64,000 nt of DNA from Actinomycetota bacterium. Lineage in GTDB: Bacteria; Actinomycetota; Acidimicrobiia; IMCC26256; JAENVU01. The stretch covers positions 1 through 64,000 of the forward strand of contig VGBT01000004.1 of NCBI GenBank assembly GCA_016870395.1, written 5' to 3'. The position numbers and the translations under genes were made by a program. Below, in pieces: positions 41,288 to 49,752 of the stretch. The notes beneath the pieces were generated by a model. The model worked only from the letters and a program-made list of their open reading frames with translations. It did not search any database and was not told the origin of the DNA. How positions within the stretch are numbered: position 1 is the stretch's first letter; the number at the start of each line of letters is the position of its first letter.

Positions 41288-41823
41288 TCCGCCGTACCGG
41301 GCTGCTGGTTCCCGTGGAAGCCGTCGAGGCGCTCGTGGGCGCGATCCGCGGGCGATGGGACCCGGTCGCGCACCGCGGTGTCCCCGCCCACGTGACGGTG
41401 CTCTACCCGTTCGTTCCCGCCGACGGGCTCAGCGCGGTCGAGGTCGAAGCGGTACGCGACGCTCTGGCGCCGATCCCCGCGTTCACGTTCGAGTTCTTGC
41501 GCACGGGTCGCTTCGGCGACACCGTGCTGTACCTCGCGCCTGAGCCGGACGCGCCGTTCCGGGCGCTGACCACTGCGCTGGTCGCACGCTTCCCGGAGCA
41601 GCTGCCCTACGAAGGCGAGTTCGACGACGTGGTGCCACACCTGACCGTGGCCGACGCGCTGGCAGCCCCGCTCGGAGAGCTCGAGGCGACTGTGCGCGCC
41701 GGGCTGCCGATCGCGGCGCGTGCCACGGAGGTCTGGCTCATGGTGGAGGGCGACGACAACCGCTGGACCACCCACACCACCTTCCCCCTCCACCTCTGGC
41801 CCCACGGGGCTTTGGCGTCATGA
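41284..41823 (+). CDS. 2'-5' RNA ligase-like 2H phosphoesterase
   Basis: A 179-residue protein with two HxT motifs, HVTVLYPF (about residues 36-43) and VPHLTVAD (about 120-127), the signature of the 2H superfamily. Members cleave or form 2'-5' or cyclic phosphodiester bonds in RNA and small nucleotides. The stop codon and last four codons (ALAS) fall inside a family A palindrome, so the C-terminus was fixed or altered by that element. Confidence 0.85.
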   Translation: MIRRTGLLVPVEAVEALVGAIRGRWDPVAHRGVPAHVTVLYPFVPADGLSAVEVEAVRDALAPIPAFTFEFLRTGRFGDTVLYLAPEPDAPFRALTTALVARFPEQLPYEGEFDDVVPHLTVADALAAPLGELEATVRAGLPIAARATEVWLMVEGDDNRWTTHTTFPLHLWPHGALAS

Positions 41824-41855
41824 AACCGCGACTATCGCGGTCTGCTGACGCCAAA
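41811..41855. repeat. family A 45-nt double palindrome, copy 3
   Basis: TTTGGCGTC / GACGCCAAA outer arms, spacers ATGAA and CTGCT, centre ACCGCGA-CTA-TCGCGGT (compensated variant). It overlaps the end of the 2H phosphoesterase gene by 13 nt and ends 18 nt before the convergent ligase stop. Confidence 0.9.
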
Positions 41856-41872
41856 GCCCTGGAGGGGGTGGG

Positions 41873-43477
41873 TCAGCGGCGGTCGAAGGTGATCCCGGCG
41901 GCCTCGCGATCCCAGGTCGTCGCGGTGATGCCGTCGTCGCGCAGCTCGTACTTGAGGACCCGGCCGACAGGGTTGCGCGGGAGGTCCGTCCGGAACTCCA
42001 CGTAGCGCGGGATGGCGAAGTAGGGGACGCGCTCAGCCATCCATCGGCAGAGGTCCTCCTCCGACAGCGTGGCCCCCTCGCTGAGCACCGCGGTGACCTT
42101 CACGTCGTCCTCGCCCTGCTCGCTCGGGACTGCGTGGACCGCGCCATCCTTCACGGCCTCGTGCGCGAGCAGCGTCCGCTCCATCTCGAAGCTCGAGATG
42201 TTCTCGCCGCGGCGGCGCAGACAGTCCTTCTTCCTGTCGACGAAGTACAGGAAGCCGTCGGCGTCGAGGCGGCCCAGGTCTCCGGTGTGAAACCACAGGT
42301 TGCGCAGCACCTCGACCGTCGCCTCCGGGCGGCCCCAGTAGCCGGCGAACATGAGGTTGGGACCCTTGGGTCGGCAGACGATCTCGCCGATCTCGCCGAC
42401 GGGCACCTCGCAGTCGTCGTCGTCGACGAGGCGCACGTCGAACTCGTGGGTGTTGGGCTTGCCGGCCGCGCCCGCCTTGTTGAGCTCCCCGGCCCGCAGC
42501 ATCGAGATGAGCGACGCCTCGGTCAGCCCGTACCCCCCGCTGAAGGTCGCGCAGCCGAAACGCTCCCGCCAGATCCGGTCGGTGTCGGGTGGCATCGGAG
42601 CGGCAGCGCACAGCCGAAGCCGATGGCCCTCCTGGTCGGGATGGTCCTCGGCATTCGCGATGAGGATCGCCAAGGAACCGAGCATCGACAGGATCGTCGC
42701 GCCGGTGCGGCGCACCTCGGGCCAGAAGCGGCTCACCGAAAACTTGCGGGCGATCGACGCGCGACCGCCGGTGAGCAGCGTCCCCACCACGCACACCGAG
42801 ATCGCGTTGAGATGGAACAACGGCAGCGGCGTGAGCACCACGTCGTCGGGCCGGCGCTCCCAGGCCCGGGCGACCTGGCGTGCGAGCGAGACGACGTAGT
42901 GGTGCGGGAGCATGCAGCCCTTCGACGGGCCCGTGGTGCCCGCGGTGTAGACGAGGCAGGCCAGGTCGGCCGGATGCACGCGGGGGTCCGGCACCGGGCC
43001 GGCAGGCGCCGCAGCGAGCAGCGCGTCCCACGAGGTCGTCGCGACGGTGGAGATGGGCTCGTCGGGGTCGCCGACCACGATCGCCGCACCGAGCTCGGGA
43101 AGCTCGGAACCCGCCACCGCGGCAATCCGTCCGGCGAGCTCACCCTGCACGACGATCACCCGGGCCCCCGAGTCATCGAGGACATGGCGCAAGAACTCGC
43201 CCTTGTAAGCGGTGTTGATCGGGACCTGGATCGCTCCCAGCTTCAGCGCGGCGAAGAAGGACACCACCTGCTCCGAAGTGTTCTCGAGAAACGTCGCGAC
43301 CCGATCGCCACGTCCGACCCCGAGCGTCGCGAGGCCGTGGGCCAGGCGATCCGCCGCCTCGTCGACTTCCCGGGCGCTCAACGCCCGGCCTTCGAAGTCG
43401 AGGTACGGACCGTCGGGATCGACCGCCAAGCGCGCCCCGAGGGCGGCCAGGACGGTGGTCTGGTCGGAGCCAGTCAT
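41873..43477 (-). CDS. acyl-CoA synthetase, CaiC-like AMP-binding protein
   Basis: A 534-residue ANL ligase. P-loop VYTAGTTGPSKGCMLPHH, A5 GYGLTEASL, A7 TGDLGRLDADG, A8 VDRKKDCLRRRGENIS. The opening FLENTSEQVVSFFAALKLGAIQVPINTAYKG resembles carnitine/crotonobetaine-CoA ligases. In A10 the usual GK is GR (PRNPVGRVLKYEL), so the catalytic Lys is replaced or shifted to the nearby VLK. Leaderless ATG 8 nt after TAGTGT, which overlaps an operator palindrome, as expected for repression. Confidence 0.88.
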   Translation of the reverse strand: MTGSDQTTVLAALGARLAVDPDGPYLDFEGRALSAREVDEAADRLAHGLATLGVGRGDRVATFLENTSEQVVSFFAALKLGAIQVPINTAYKGEFLRHVLDDSGARVIVVQGELAGRIAAVAGSELPELGAAIVVGDPDEPISTVATTSWDALLAAAPAGPVPDPRVHPADLACLVYTAGTTGPSKGCMLPHHYVVSLARQVARAWERRPDDVVLTPLPLFHLNAISVCVVGTLLTGGRASIARKFSVSRFWPEVRRTGATILSMLGSLAILIANAEDHPDQEGHRLRLCAAAPMPPDTDRIWRERFGCATFSGGYGLTEASLISMLRAGELNKAGAAGKPNTHEFDVRLVDDDDCEVPVGEIGEIVCRPKGPNLMFAGYWGRPEATVEVLRNLWFHTGDLGRLDADGFLYFVDRKKDCLRRRGENISSFEMERTLLAHEAVKDGAVHAVPSEQGEDDVKVTAVLSEGATLSEEDLCRWMAERVPYFAIPRYVEFRTDLPRNPVGRVLKYELRDDGITATTWDREAAGITFDRR

Positions 43478-43483
43478 CGGAGC

Positions 43484-43497
43484 TGACACTACCGTCA
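43484..43497 (-). promoter_or_regulatory. operator overlapping -10 of CaiC-like ligase
   Basis: TGAC-ACTACC-GTCA. The minus-strand -10 TAGTGT (43486-43491) lies inside the palindrome, 8 nt from the ATG at 43477. A bound protein would block RNA polymerase directly. Confidence 0.7.
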
Positions 43498-43579
43498 CCC
43501 CACCAGGTCCCAACCGAGCCGCCCTGGTGTTCGCCCTCCCGGACGCGTCAAGATGGCACACCACGCATGGTCGATGAGT

Positions 43580-43596
43580 TGCCACCTCGGGTGGCA
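43580..43596 (+). other. short perfect hairpin in leader of GGDEF-EAL gene
   Basis: TGCCAC-CTCGG-GTGGCA, 6-bp arms and 5-nt loop, 21 nt before the ATG at 43617. It may influence translation of the signalling protein. No match to a known riboswitch is apparent. Confidence 0.4.
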
Positions 43597-43616
43597 TAGC
43601 TGGGGCGAGAACTGGG

Positions 43617-46112
43617 ATGCCGGTACCGGCGAGCGAACACGGTCGGGAGCAGCTTCGTGGACCGATCGACGTCGACGCGTTCCGGCTCGCCTTCGACGAC
43701 GCCCCGGTCGGTGTGGCGATCGGCACGGGAGACGGGCCGCTCGTGTACGTCAACGCCGCGATGTGCCGCATCCTCGGTCGATCGGCCGACGAGCTCGACG
43801 GCGAGGCGTTCCTCGCCGCGACCCATCCCGCCGACTGCCTCGTGGTGCGCGGCCACTTCCGGTCGCTCGCGGCCGGCGAGATCGACACCTACGTCTCCGA
43901 GACCCGCTTCCTGCATCCGGATCGCAGCGTGGTCCACGCCCGTGTTCACGTCGCGGCGAGCCGGGACGCCCGCGGCAAGCTCACGTATCTCGTGTGTCAC
44001 GCCGAGGACCTCACCGAGCAACGGCGGACCGAGGGCGAGCTGCGTGAGACCGAGGCGCGCTTCCGGGCCGCGAGCGAGGCCAGCCTCGACTCGCTGATGA
44101 TCTTCGACGCGGTGCGCGACGACGAGGGTCGAGTGGTCGACTTCCTTATCGTCGACGCGAACGACAACGCGGAGCGTCTCTTCGGCCGGCCTCGCGCCAG
44201 GCTGGTCGGGCGCCGGATCGTTGAGGCCTACCCGGAGGTGGTCACGACCGGCGCGTTCGCCCGCTACCGCGAGGTGCTGGAGACCGAAGCACCGTCGGTG
44301 CGCGAGTTCCCGGTCGACGACCCCAACGTCGCCGCCCACTGGCTCCGAGAGCAGATCGTGCCAATCGCCGACGGCATCGCGATCACCGCCAGCAACATCT
44401 CCGAGCGCAAGGCCATCGAACTCGCGCTCCGGGCTACCGAGGCCCGGCTAACCGGCCTCCTCCGCCACTCGAGCGACGTGGTCCTAGTAATCGGACGTCA
44501 CGCACGGACGGTGTACGCAAGCCCCGCGGTCACCGAGGTGCTCGGGTACGCACCCGACGAGTTCCTCGGCTTCGACCTGCTCTCGCTCGTGCACCCCGAC
44601 GACCACACGGGCTGGCTCGAGCAGTGGCAGGCGGTCAACCACCAGCCCGGGACCCGGATCACCGTCGAGGTCCGGGCGCGCCGGGCCGACGGCGTGTACC
44701 GCTGGTGCGAGGTCACGCTCCGAGACCTGAACCGCGATCCCGCGATCGACGGCTACGTCGTGCACTTCCACGACGTCACCGATCGTCGTGAGGCTCAGCA
44801 CGACCTCGCCCAGCGCGCGCTGCACGATGATCTCACCGGCCTCGGCAACCGTGCCCTGTTTCTCGACCGGCTCGCGCTCGCACTGCATCGCAGCGAGCGT
44901 ACGACCGACCACGCCGTCGTGCTCTTCTGCGACCTCGACCACTTCAAGGCGGTGAACGACACTTTGGGCCATTCCGTCGGCGACGCGCTGCTCCGCGAGG
45001 TGGGCGCCCGCCTTCGCAACGCGCTCCGCCCAGGCGACACCGTGGCTCGCATCGGGGGCGACGAGTTTGCGGTGTGCTGCGAGGACGTGCTCGACCACGC
45101 CGAGGCGGCGAAGCTCGGCGAGCGCATTCTCGACGCGTTCCGAGAGCCCTTCACGGTGCTCGGACGCGAGCTTCGTCTCACTACCAGCATCGGCATCGCG
45201 CTCAGTGACACCGCCAGCACGTCGCCGGAGAGTCTGCTGCGCGATGCCGACGCCGCGATGTACGTCGCCAAGGGCAAGGGACGCAGCCGCGCCGAGCGCT
45301 TCGACGAGAGAGCGCGCAACCAGGTGCAGCGACGCCTCGACATCGAGGACGGGCTCCGCCTGGCAGTGGTCGAGGGGCGCCTCGACCTCCGGTGGCAGCC
45401 GATCTTTTCGCTCGCCACGGGCCGAGTAGTCGGAGTCGAGGCGCTCGTGCGCTGGCCGCATCCCGAGCAGGGACTGCTGGGCCCCGACGAGTTCCTCCAC
45501 GTCGCGACTGAGACCGGCCTCGACGCCGAGATCGGCGGTTGGGTCCTGACAACCGCCGCGGCACAAGCCGCCGCCTGGCGCGACCTCGCGCTGGTCGACC
45601 CCGGCACCGTCTGGGTCAACGTCACGGAAAATCAGCTGCGGCGGCGCAGCCTCCTCGGCGACGTGGCCACGCTCATGGCCGAGCACTCCCTCGGCACCGG
45701 GTCGCTCGGGTTCGAGCTCACCGAGCCGATCCTGGCCGAGGCCGACAGTACCCCCGCCATCGCCACCAACCTCGCGGGACTCTCGGGCCTCGGATGCCGC
45801 ATCGCGCTCGACGACTACGGCACCGGCTACTCGTCGCTGCCGGCGATTCGCCGCCACCGGGTCGGCGTGCTCAAGTTGCATCCGGGCCTGTTCGGCCGCG
45901 GGTCAGACGGCACGGTAGGCATGATCGAGCTGATCGTCGCGGTGGGCCATCGGATGGGGCTCGAGATCAGCGCCGAGGGCGTCGAGACGGCCGAGCAATT
46001 GGCGCTGTGCTCGCGCGCGGGATGCAGCTCGGCAGCGGGGTACCACCTCGCCGCGCCGACGCGCGCCGACGCGCTCATCGAGCTGCTGCCCACCGCCGCT
46101 CCCACCCGTTGA
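43617..46112 (+). CDS. PAS-PAS-PAS-GGDEF-EAL cyclic-di-GMP signalling protein
   Basis: An 831-residue soluble sensor. Three PAS domains (about 20-140, 145-270, 275-395) precede GGDEF (about 400-565; intact RIGGDEFAV at 478-486, DLDHFKAVND upstream) and EAL (about 575-825; Glu608-Ala-Leu, FELTEP, DDYGTGYSSL). The diguanylate cyclase site looks complete. The EAL site has changes: the K-I-D motif reads KLH (753-755) and the last QGY reads AGY, so phosphodiesterase activity is doubtful. No membrane segment is seen. Monocistronic. Confidence 0.93.
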   Translation: MPVPASEHGREQLRGPIDVDAFRLAFDDAPVGVAIGTGDGPLVYVNAAMCRILGRSADELDGEAFLAATHPADCLVVRGHFRSLAAGEIDTYVSETRFLHPDRSVVHARVHVAASRDARGKLTYLVCHAEDLTEQRRTEGELRETEARFRAASEASLDSLMIFDAVRDDEGRVVDFLIVDANDNAERLFGRPRARLVGRRIVEAYPEVVTTGAFARYREVLETEAPSVREFPVDDPNVAAHWLREQIVPIADGIAITASNISERKAIELALRATEARLTGLLRHSSDVVLVIGRHARTVYASPAVTEVLGYAPDEFLGFDLLSLVHPDDHTGWLEQWQAVNHQPGTRITVEVRARRADGVYRWCEVTLRDLNRDPAIDGYVVHFHDVTDRREAQHDLAQRALHDDLTGLGNRALFLDRLALALHRSERTTDHAVVLFCDLDHFKAVNDTLGHSVGDALLREVGARLRNALRPGDTVARIGGDEFAVCCEDVLDHAEAAKLGERILDAFREPFTVLGRELRLTTSIGIALSDTASTSPESLLRDADAAMYVAKGKGRSRAERFDERARNQVQRRLDIEDGLRLAVVEGRLDLRWQPIFSLATGRVVGVEALVRWPHPEQGLLGPDEFLHVATETGLDAEIGGWVLTTAAAQAAAWRDLALVDPGTVWVNVTENQLRRRSLLGDVATLMAEHSLGTGSLGFELTEPILAEADSTPAIATNLAGLSGLGCRIALDDYGTGYSSLPAIRRHRVGVLKLHPGLFGRGSDGTVGMIELIVAVGHRMGLEISAEGVETAEQLALCSRAGCSSAAGYHLAAPTRADALIELLPTAAPTR

Positions 46113-46115
46113 GGA

Positions 46116-47663
46116 TCAGGGTCGGATGCCGGTATGGCGCGCCGGCTCCGGAGGCTCCGTCCGGCGCGTAGTGCTGAGCCGCATCGCGTGCAGCAGCACG
46201 TTCCGCAGATCCCGCGGGTCGACGACCTGGTCGTAGCTCAGGTTGTCGGCCGCGCCATAGGCTCCACCGAGTTCGGCCTGGGCCATCAGAGCCCGAAGAT
46301 CGGCATCGACGTTCGCAGCGTCGGCGCCGCTGTCCGCCGGCATTGCCCCGAGCCGGATACCGGGAAACGCGACGGTGACCGTCTGCCCGTCGAAGGGGTT
46401 CATCGCCATCAGCGAGGAGCCGAACCCGTAGGCCTTGCGCAGCGTGACGTGGAGCTTCGGGCTGCGGACGCGGGCCTGGGCCGCGAACATCCGTGCGGCG
46501 TGGCGGAGGATGCCGCTGCGCTCGGCCGCCGTCCCCGCGAGCACCCCGGGGTTGTCGGCGAGGAACAGGACGGGGAGGTGGAACGCGTCGGCGACCTCGA
46601 GGAAGCGAGCGGCCTTGTCGGCGCCTTCGGCGTCGATCGCACCCGCTTTCACCGCGGGCTGGTTGGCCACGACCGCGACGGCATCGCCCCCGAGGCGCGC
46701 CAGCGCGGTGACCACGACCCGGCCGTGGCCGGGTGAGACCTCGAGCGCGCTGTCGGAATCGCAGACGACGTCGATCACGCGGCGGACGTCGTAGGGCCTG
46801 CGGGGGTCGGCGGGGACCACCTCGAGCATGGCGTCGAGCCGTGCGGCACCCGGTCCCGGGGGGTCGGGCGCGACGGGCGGGTGCTGCCAGGCGTTCGACG
46901 GGAGGTACGAAAGGTAGCGGCGGACCAGGTCGAGCGCGGCGCGGTCGTCGGGCGCGGCGTTGTGGGCGACCCCGCTCGTGACGGTGTGGACGGCCGTGCC
47001 GCCGAGGGCCTCGGCCGTCACCTGCTCCCCCGTCGCGGCGGCTACGAGCGGTGGGCCCGCGGCGAAGATCGCCGCGCCTTCCACCATCACCACGAAGTCC
47101 AGGAGCGGCGCGGTGAGTGCGCCATGTCCGGCGCTCGGCCCCATCACGACCGCGACGGTCGGCACGAGGCCGCTGAGCGCCGCGAGCGCCTGCAGGTCGT
47201 TGGGCGCGTGGGGATGCCGCTCGTAGGCGTTCTGGGCCCGCGCGCCGGCACCTTCGAGCAGCATGACGAGCGGGACACGCTCCTGTGCCGCGAGCTGTGC
47301 GAGCCGGTGGCGCTTGGCCATCGTGCCGATGCCGATCGAGCCGCCCATCACCGTGAAGTCCTCGGCGCCGACGAGCACGGGTCGCCCGTCGACGAGACCG
47401 TGCCCCGCGACGAGGCCGTCGGCGGGCGCGGGCGGGGTCGCGCCCCGCTCCAGCGAGCCGACCAGCGCGCCGATCTCGACGAACGACCCCGGGTCGCAGA
47501 GGTGTCGCACCCGCTGGCGGGCGTCAAGGCGATTTGCGTCGTGCCGGGCCTCGAGTCGGTCGGGCCCGCCCATCGCGGCGGCCGCCGTCTCCCGCGCGGC
47601 CAGATCGGCGAGCAGCGGCTCCCAGCCGCCGCCTTCCCCCCACGGGGTTTTGGCGTCGCTCAA
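46116..47663 (-). CDS. acyl-CoA carboxylase carboxyltransferase (PccB/AccD-like)
   Basis: A 515-residue biotin-dependent carboxyltransferase. It has two crotonase-like halves: oxyanion loops GGSIGIGTMAKRHRLAQ and GAGARAQNAYERH in the first, FLADNPGVLAGTAAERSGILRHAARMF and RKAYGFGSSLMAMNPF in the second. It transfers CO2 from biotin to an acyl-CoA (propionyl- or methylcrotonyl-type). The biotin carboxylase partner is not in the window. The start is unusual: the TTG at 47663 lies inside a family A palindrome and overlaps the previous stop (TTGA). The ATG at 47573 is an alternative but would remove the usual WEPLLADLAARE opening. Confidence 0.88.
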   Translation of the reverse strand: MSDAKTPWGEGGGWEPLLADLAARETAAAAMGGPDRLEARHDANRLDARQRVRHLCDPGSFVEIGALVGSLERGATPPAPADGLVAGHGLVDGRPVLVGAEDFTVMGGSIGIGTMAKRHRLAQLAAQERVPLVMLLEGAGARAQNAYERHPHAPNDLQALAALSGLVPTVAVVMGPSAGHGALTAPLLDFVVMVEGAAIFAAGPPLVAAATGEQVTAEALGGTAVHTVTSGVAHNAAPDDRAALDLVRRYLSYLPSNAWQHPPVAPDPPGPGAARLDAMLEVVPADPRRPYDVRRVIDVVCDSDSALEVSPGHGRVVVTALARLGGDAVAVVANQPAVKAGAIDAEGADKAARFLEVADAFHLPVLFLADNPGVLAGTAAERSGILRHAARMFAAQARVRSPKLHVTLRKAYGFGSSLMAMNPFDGQTVTVAFPGIRLGAMPADSGADAANVDADLRALMAQAELGGAYGAADNLSYDQVVDPRDLRNVLLHAMRLSTTRRTEPPEPARHTGIRP

Positions 47664-47693
47664 CCGCGATTCTCCCGGTCTGGTGACGCCAAA
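47649..47693. repeat. family A 45-nt double palindrome, copy 4, inside a gene junction
   Basis: TTTGGCGTC / GACGCCAAA outer arms, spacers GCTCA and CTGGT, centre ACCGCGATTCTCCCGGT, which is partly degenerate. The stop codon of the acyl-CoA dehydrogenase (47660-47662) and the probable TTG start of the carboxyltransferase (47661-47663) lie inside it, so it is translated at the protein ends as ALASPDRENRG and MSDAK. Confidence 0.9.
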
Positions 47694-48613
47694 GCCCTGG
47701 CGGCGGGGGGAGGGAGGGTGCCGGCGACGGCGTCGGCGAGATGCTCGACGGAACCGAACACCGTGTCGAGCACCCAGGCCCGCTTCAGGTAGAGGTGCAC
47801 ATCGACCTCCCAAGTGAAGCCCATGCCCCCGAACACCTGCGTCGCGGCGCGGCCGTTCGCGATCGCGGCCTCGTTGGCCAGCAGCTTCGCGCCGCTGACG
47901 GTCCGCTCGCGATCACCCACGCCTGGGTCGTCGAGCACGCACGCCGCCGTGTGCACGGCCGCCCGCGCGACCTCCGCCCGCACGGCCATGTCGGCACAGA
48001 GGTGCTTCACCGCTTGGAACGAACCGATCGCCCGCTCGAACTGGCGCCGCTCCTTCGCGTAGTCGACGGCCAGCGTCGTGCACGCGTCGGCCATCCCGAC
48101 GAGGTACGCCGCGGTCAGGACGCCCCCCGAGTACCAGAGCCCCCCCGCCGCGTCGGTCTCCCCCACCGGCTCGCCGTCGGGCAGGCCGTCGACGCGCCAC
48201 ACGGGCGTAAGAGGATCGAGCGGCCAGTCCTGGCCGGCACCCACGAGGTCGGCGGCGCCGATCCGCCACACGCCGTCGCGCCGCAGCACGAGCAGGTCGT
48301 CGATCGCGTCGAGGTGCTCAACGAGCACCGCACCCGGCGCGGGGCAACAGCATCCGGCCGTCGGAACCGCACGTCCGAAGCTCCACACCAGCGGACCCGG
48401 CACCAGGGCGCGGCCGAGCTCCTCGTACACGACCGCGGCATCGGTCCAGCCGAAGCCGTCGTCGCGAAGCGAGAACACCCCCGCGCCGGCGAGGTCTTCG
48501 AACACCGAACGGTCGAAGCCCTCGCGGACCCGCGCCATGGGGTACTTGCCCTGGAGCAGCGCGCGGATGCCGTCGCGCAGCGCGACCTGGTCGTCGGAGA
48601 GATCGAAGTTCAC
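47660..48613 (-). CDS. acyl-CoA dehydrogenase, short divergent subunit
   Basis: A 317-residue unit matching the N-terminal half of the fused protein at 257-2431: FDLSDDQVALRDGIRALL, FERAIGSFQAVKHLCADM, QVFGGMGFTWEVDVHLYLKRA. In actinobacterial heterotetrameric FadE pairs such a subunit accompanies a full-length one (here 48610). GTG start overlapping the upstream stop (GTGA). The C-terminal ALASPDRENRG is encoded by a family A palindrome and is probably not ancestral. Confidence 0.88.
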   Translation of the reverse strand: MNFDLSDDQVALRDGIRALLQGKYPMARVREGFDRSVFEDLAGAGVFSLRDDGFGWTDAAVVYEELGRALVPGPLVWSFGRAVPTAGCCCPAPGAVLVEHLDAIDDLLVLRRDGVWRIGAADLVGAGQDWPLDPLTPVWRVDGLPDGEPVGETDAAGGLWYSGGVLTAAYLVGMADACTTLAVDYAKERRQFERAIGSFQAVKHLCADMAVRAEVARAAVHTAACVLDDPGVGDRERTVSGAKLLANEAAIANGRAATQVFGGMGFTWEVDVHLYLKRAWVLDTVFGSVEHLADAVAGTLPPPAARALASPDRENRG

Positions 48614-49752
48614 CGGCTCGACTCCTTCGGCAAGCCGAGGACCCGCTCGCCCAGGATGTTGCGCTGGATCTGACTCGTGCCCGCCGCGATCGTGAGCGCG
48701 AGCGTGCGCAGCCGCTCCTCGACGAACTCGCCCACGCCGTCGACCACGAGGGCGTCGCGCCCGAGCGCGCGCAGCGAGAGCTCGCCGAGCTTCTGGCGCG
48801 CCTCCGAGTAGGCGAGCTTGATCATGAAGGCACCGCGCCCGGAGACTCCACGCGACGCCTGTGTCACGTTGCGCTTGGTCAGCGCCCACACCGCGTCGAG
48901 CTCCGCGGCGACGTGCCCGAGCTCACGGCGTTGTGCCGGGTCACTCACATAGGGCGCAAGATCTTCGACGAGCCGCGTTGCGTCGACCAGCTCGCTGACG
49001 AACGCGGTGCCGCGCTCGAACGACAGCGTCACGTTGGTGACCCGCCAGCCGTCGTTCTCCTCTCCCACCCGGCACTCCACCGGCACCCGCACCTCGTCGA
49101 GGAAGAGCTCCACGAACTCCGAGGACCCCAAGACGGTCTTGAGCGGCCGCACCTCGATTCCCCCCAGGTCCATCGGCAGAATGAGCCACGTGATCCCCTG
49201 GTGCTTCGGCGCATCGGGATCGGTGCGCACGAGCAGCTCGCCGAAGTCGCCGACTTGCCCGAAGCTGCACCAGATCTTCTGACCGGTGACCACGTAGTGA
49301 TCACCGTCACGCACGGCGCGGGTGCGCAGGCTGGCGAGGTCGGAGCCGGCCTCCGGCTCCGAGAAGCCCTGGCACCACACCTCCTCGCCGCGCAGGATCT
49401 TCGGGAGGTGCGCGGCCTTCTGCTCGTCGGTGCCCTCGGCGACGATCGTGGGCCCGGCATGGAGCAGACCGACGAAGTTCACGCCGACGTAGGGCGCGCG
49501 GGCCCGGGTGGTCTCCTCGAGGAACACGAGCTGACGGCTCGGGGAGGCGTCCTGGCCCCCGTACTCCTTCGGCCAGCTGAGCCCGGCGTACCCGGCGTCG
49601 AAGAGCCGACGCTGCCAATCGGTGTCCCAGCGCCTCCGAGCGTCCCAGTCGTCGCGCACCGGCTGGGGCGCGAGCACCGCCAGCTCGGCGGCGAGCCATG
49701 CGCGCAACTCGGCGCGGAATGCCTCGTCCTCGTCTGAGTAGCGCAGGTCCAT
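48610..49752 (-). CDS. acyl-CoA dehydrogenase, full-length subunit
   Basis: A 380-residue acyl-CoA dehydrogenase: AWLAAELAVLAPQPVRDDWDARRRWDTDWQRRLFDAGYAGLSWPKEYGG opening, FSEPEAGSDLASLRTRA flavin/substrate segment, AGTSQIQRNILGERVLGL ending. Likely an alpha2beta2 partner of the overlapping gene. First of three minus-strand genes joined by 4-bp overlaps (dehydrogenase, dehydrogenase, carboxyltransferase). Leaderless ATG 10 nt after TAGGCT; only a TGACG half-site is nearby. Confidence 0.92.
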   Translation of the reverse strand: MDLRYSDEDEAFRAELRAWLAAELAVLAPQPVRDDWDARRRWDTDWQRRLFDAGYAGLSWPKEYGGQDASPSRQLVFLEETTRARAPYVGVNFVGLLHAGPTIVAEGTDEQKAAHLPKILRGEEVWCQGFSEPEAGSDLASLRTRAVRDGDHYVVTGQKIWCSFGQVGDFGELLVRTDPDAPKHQGITWLILPMDLGGIEVRPLKTVLGSSEFVELFLDEVRVPVECRVGEENDGWRVTNVTLSFERGTAFVSELVDATRLVEDLAPYVSDPAQRRELGHVAAELDAVWALTKRNVTQASRGVSGRGAFMIKLAYSEARQKLGELSLRALGRDALVVDGVGEFVEERLRTLALTIAAGTSQIQRNILGERVLGLPKESSR

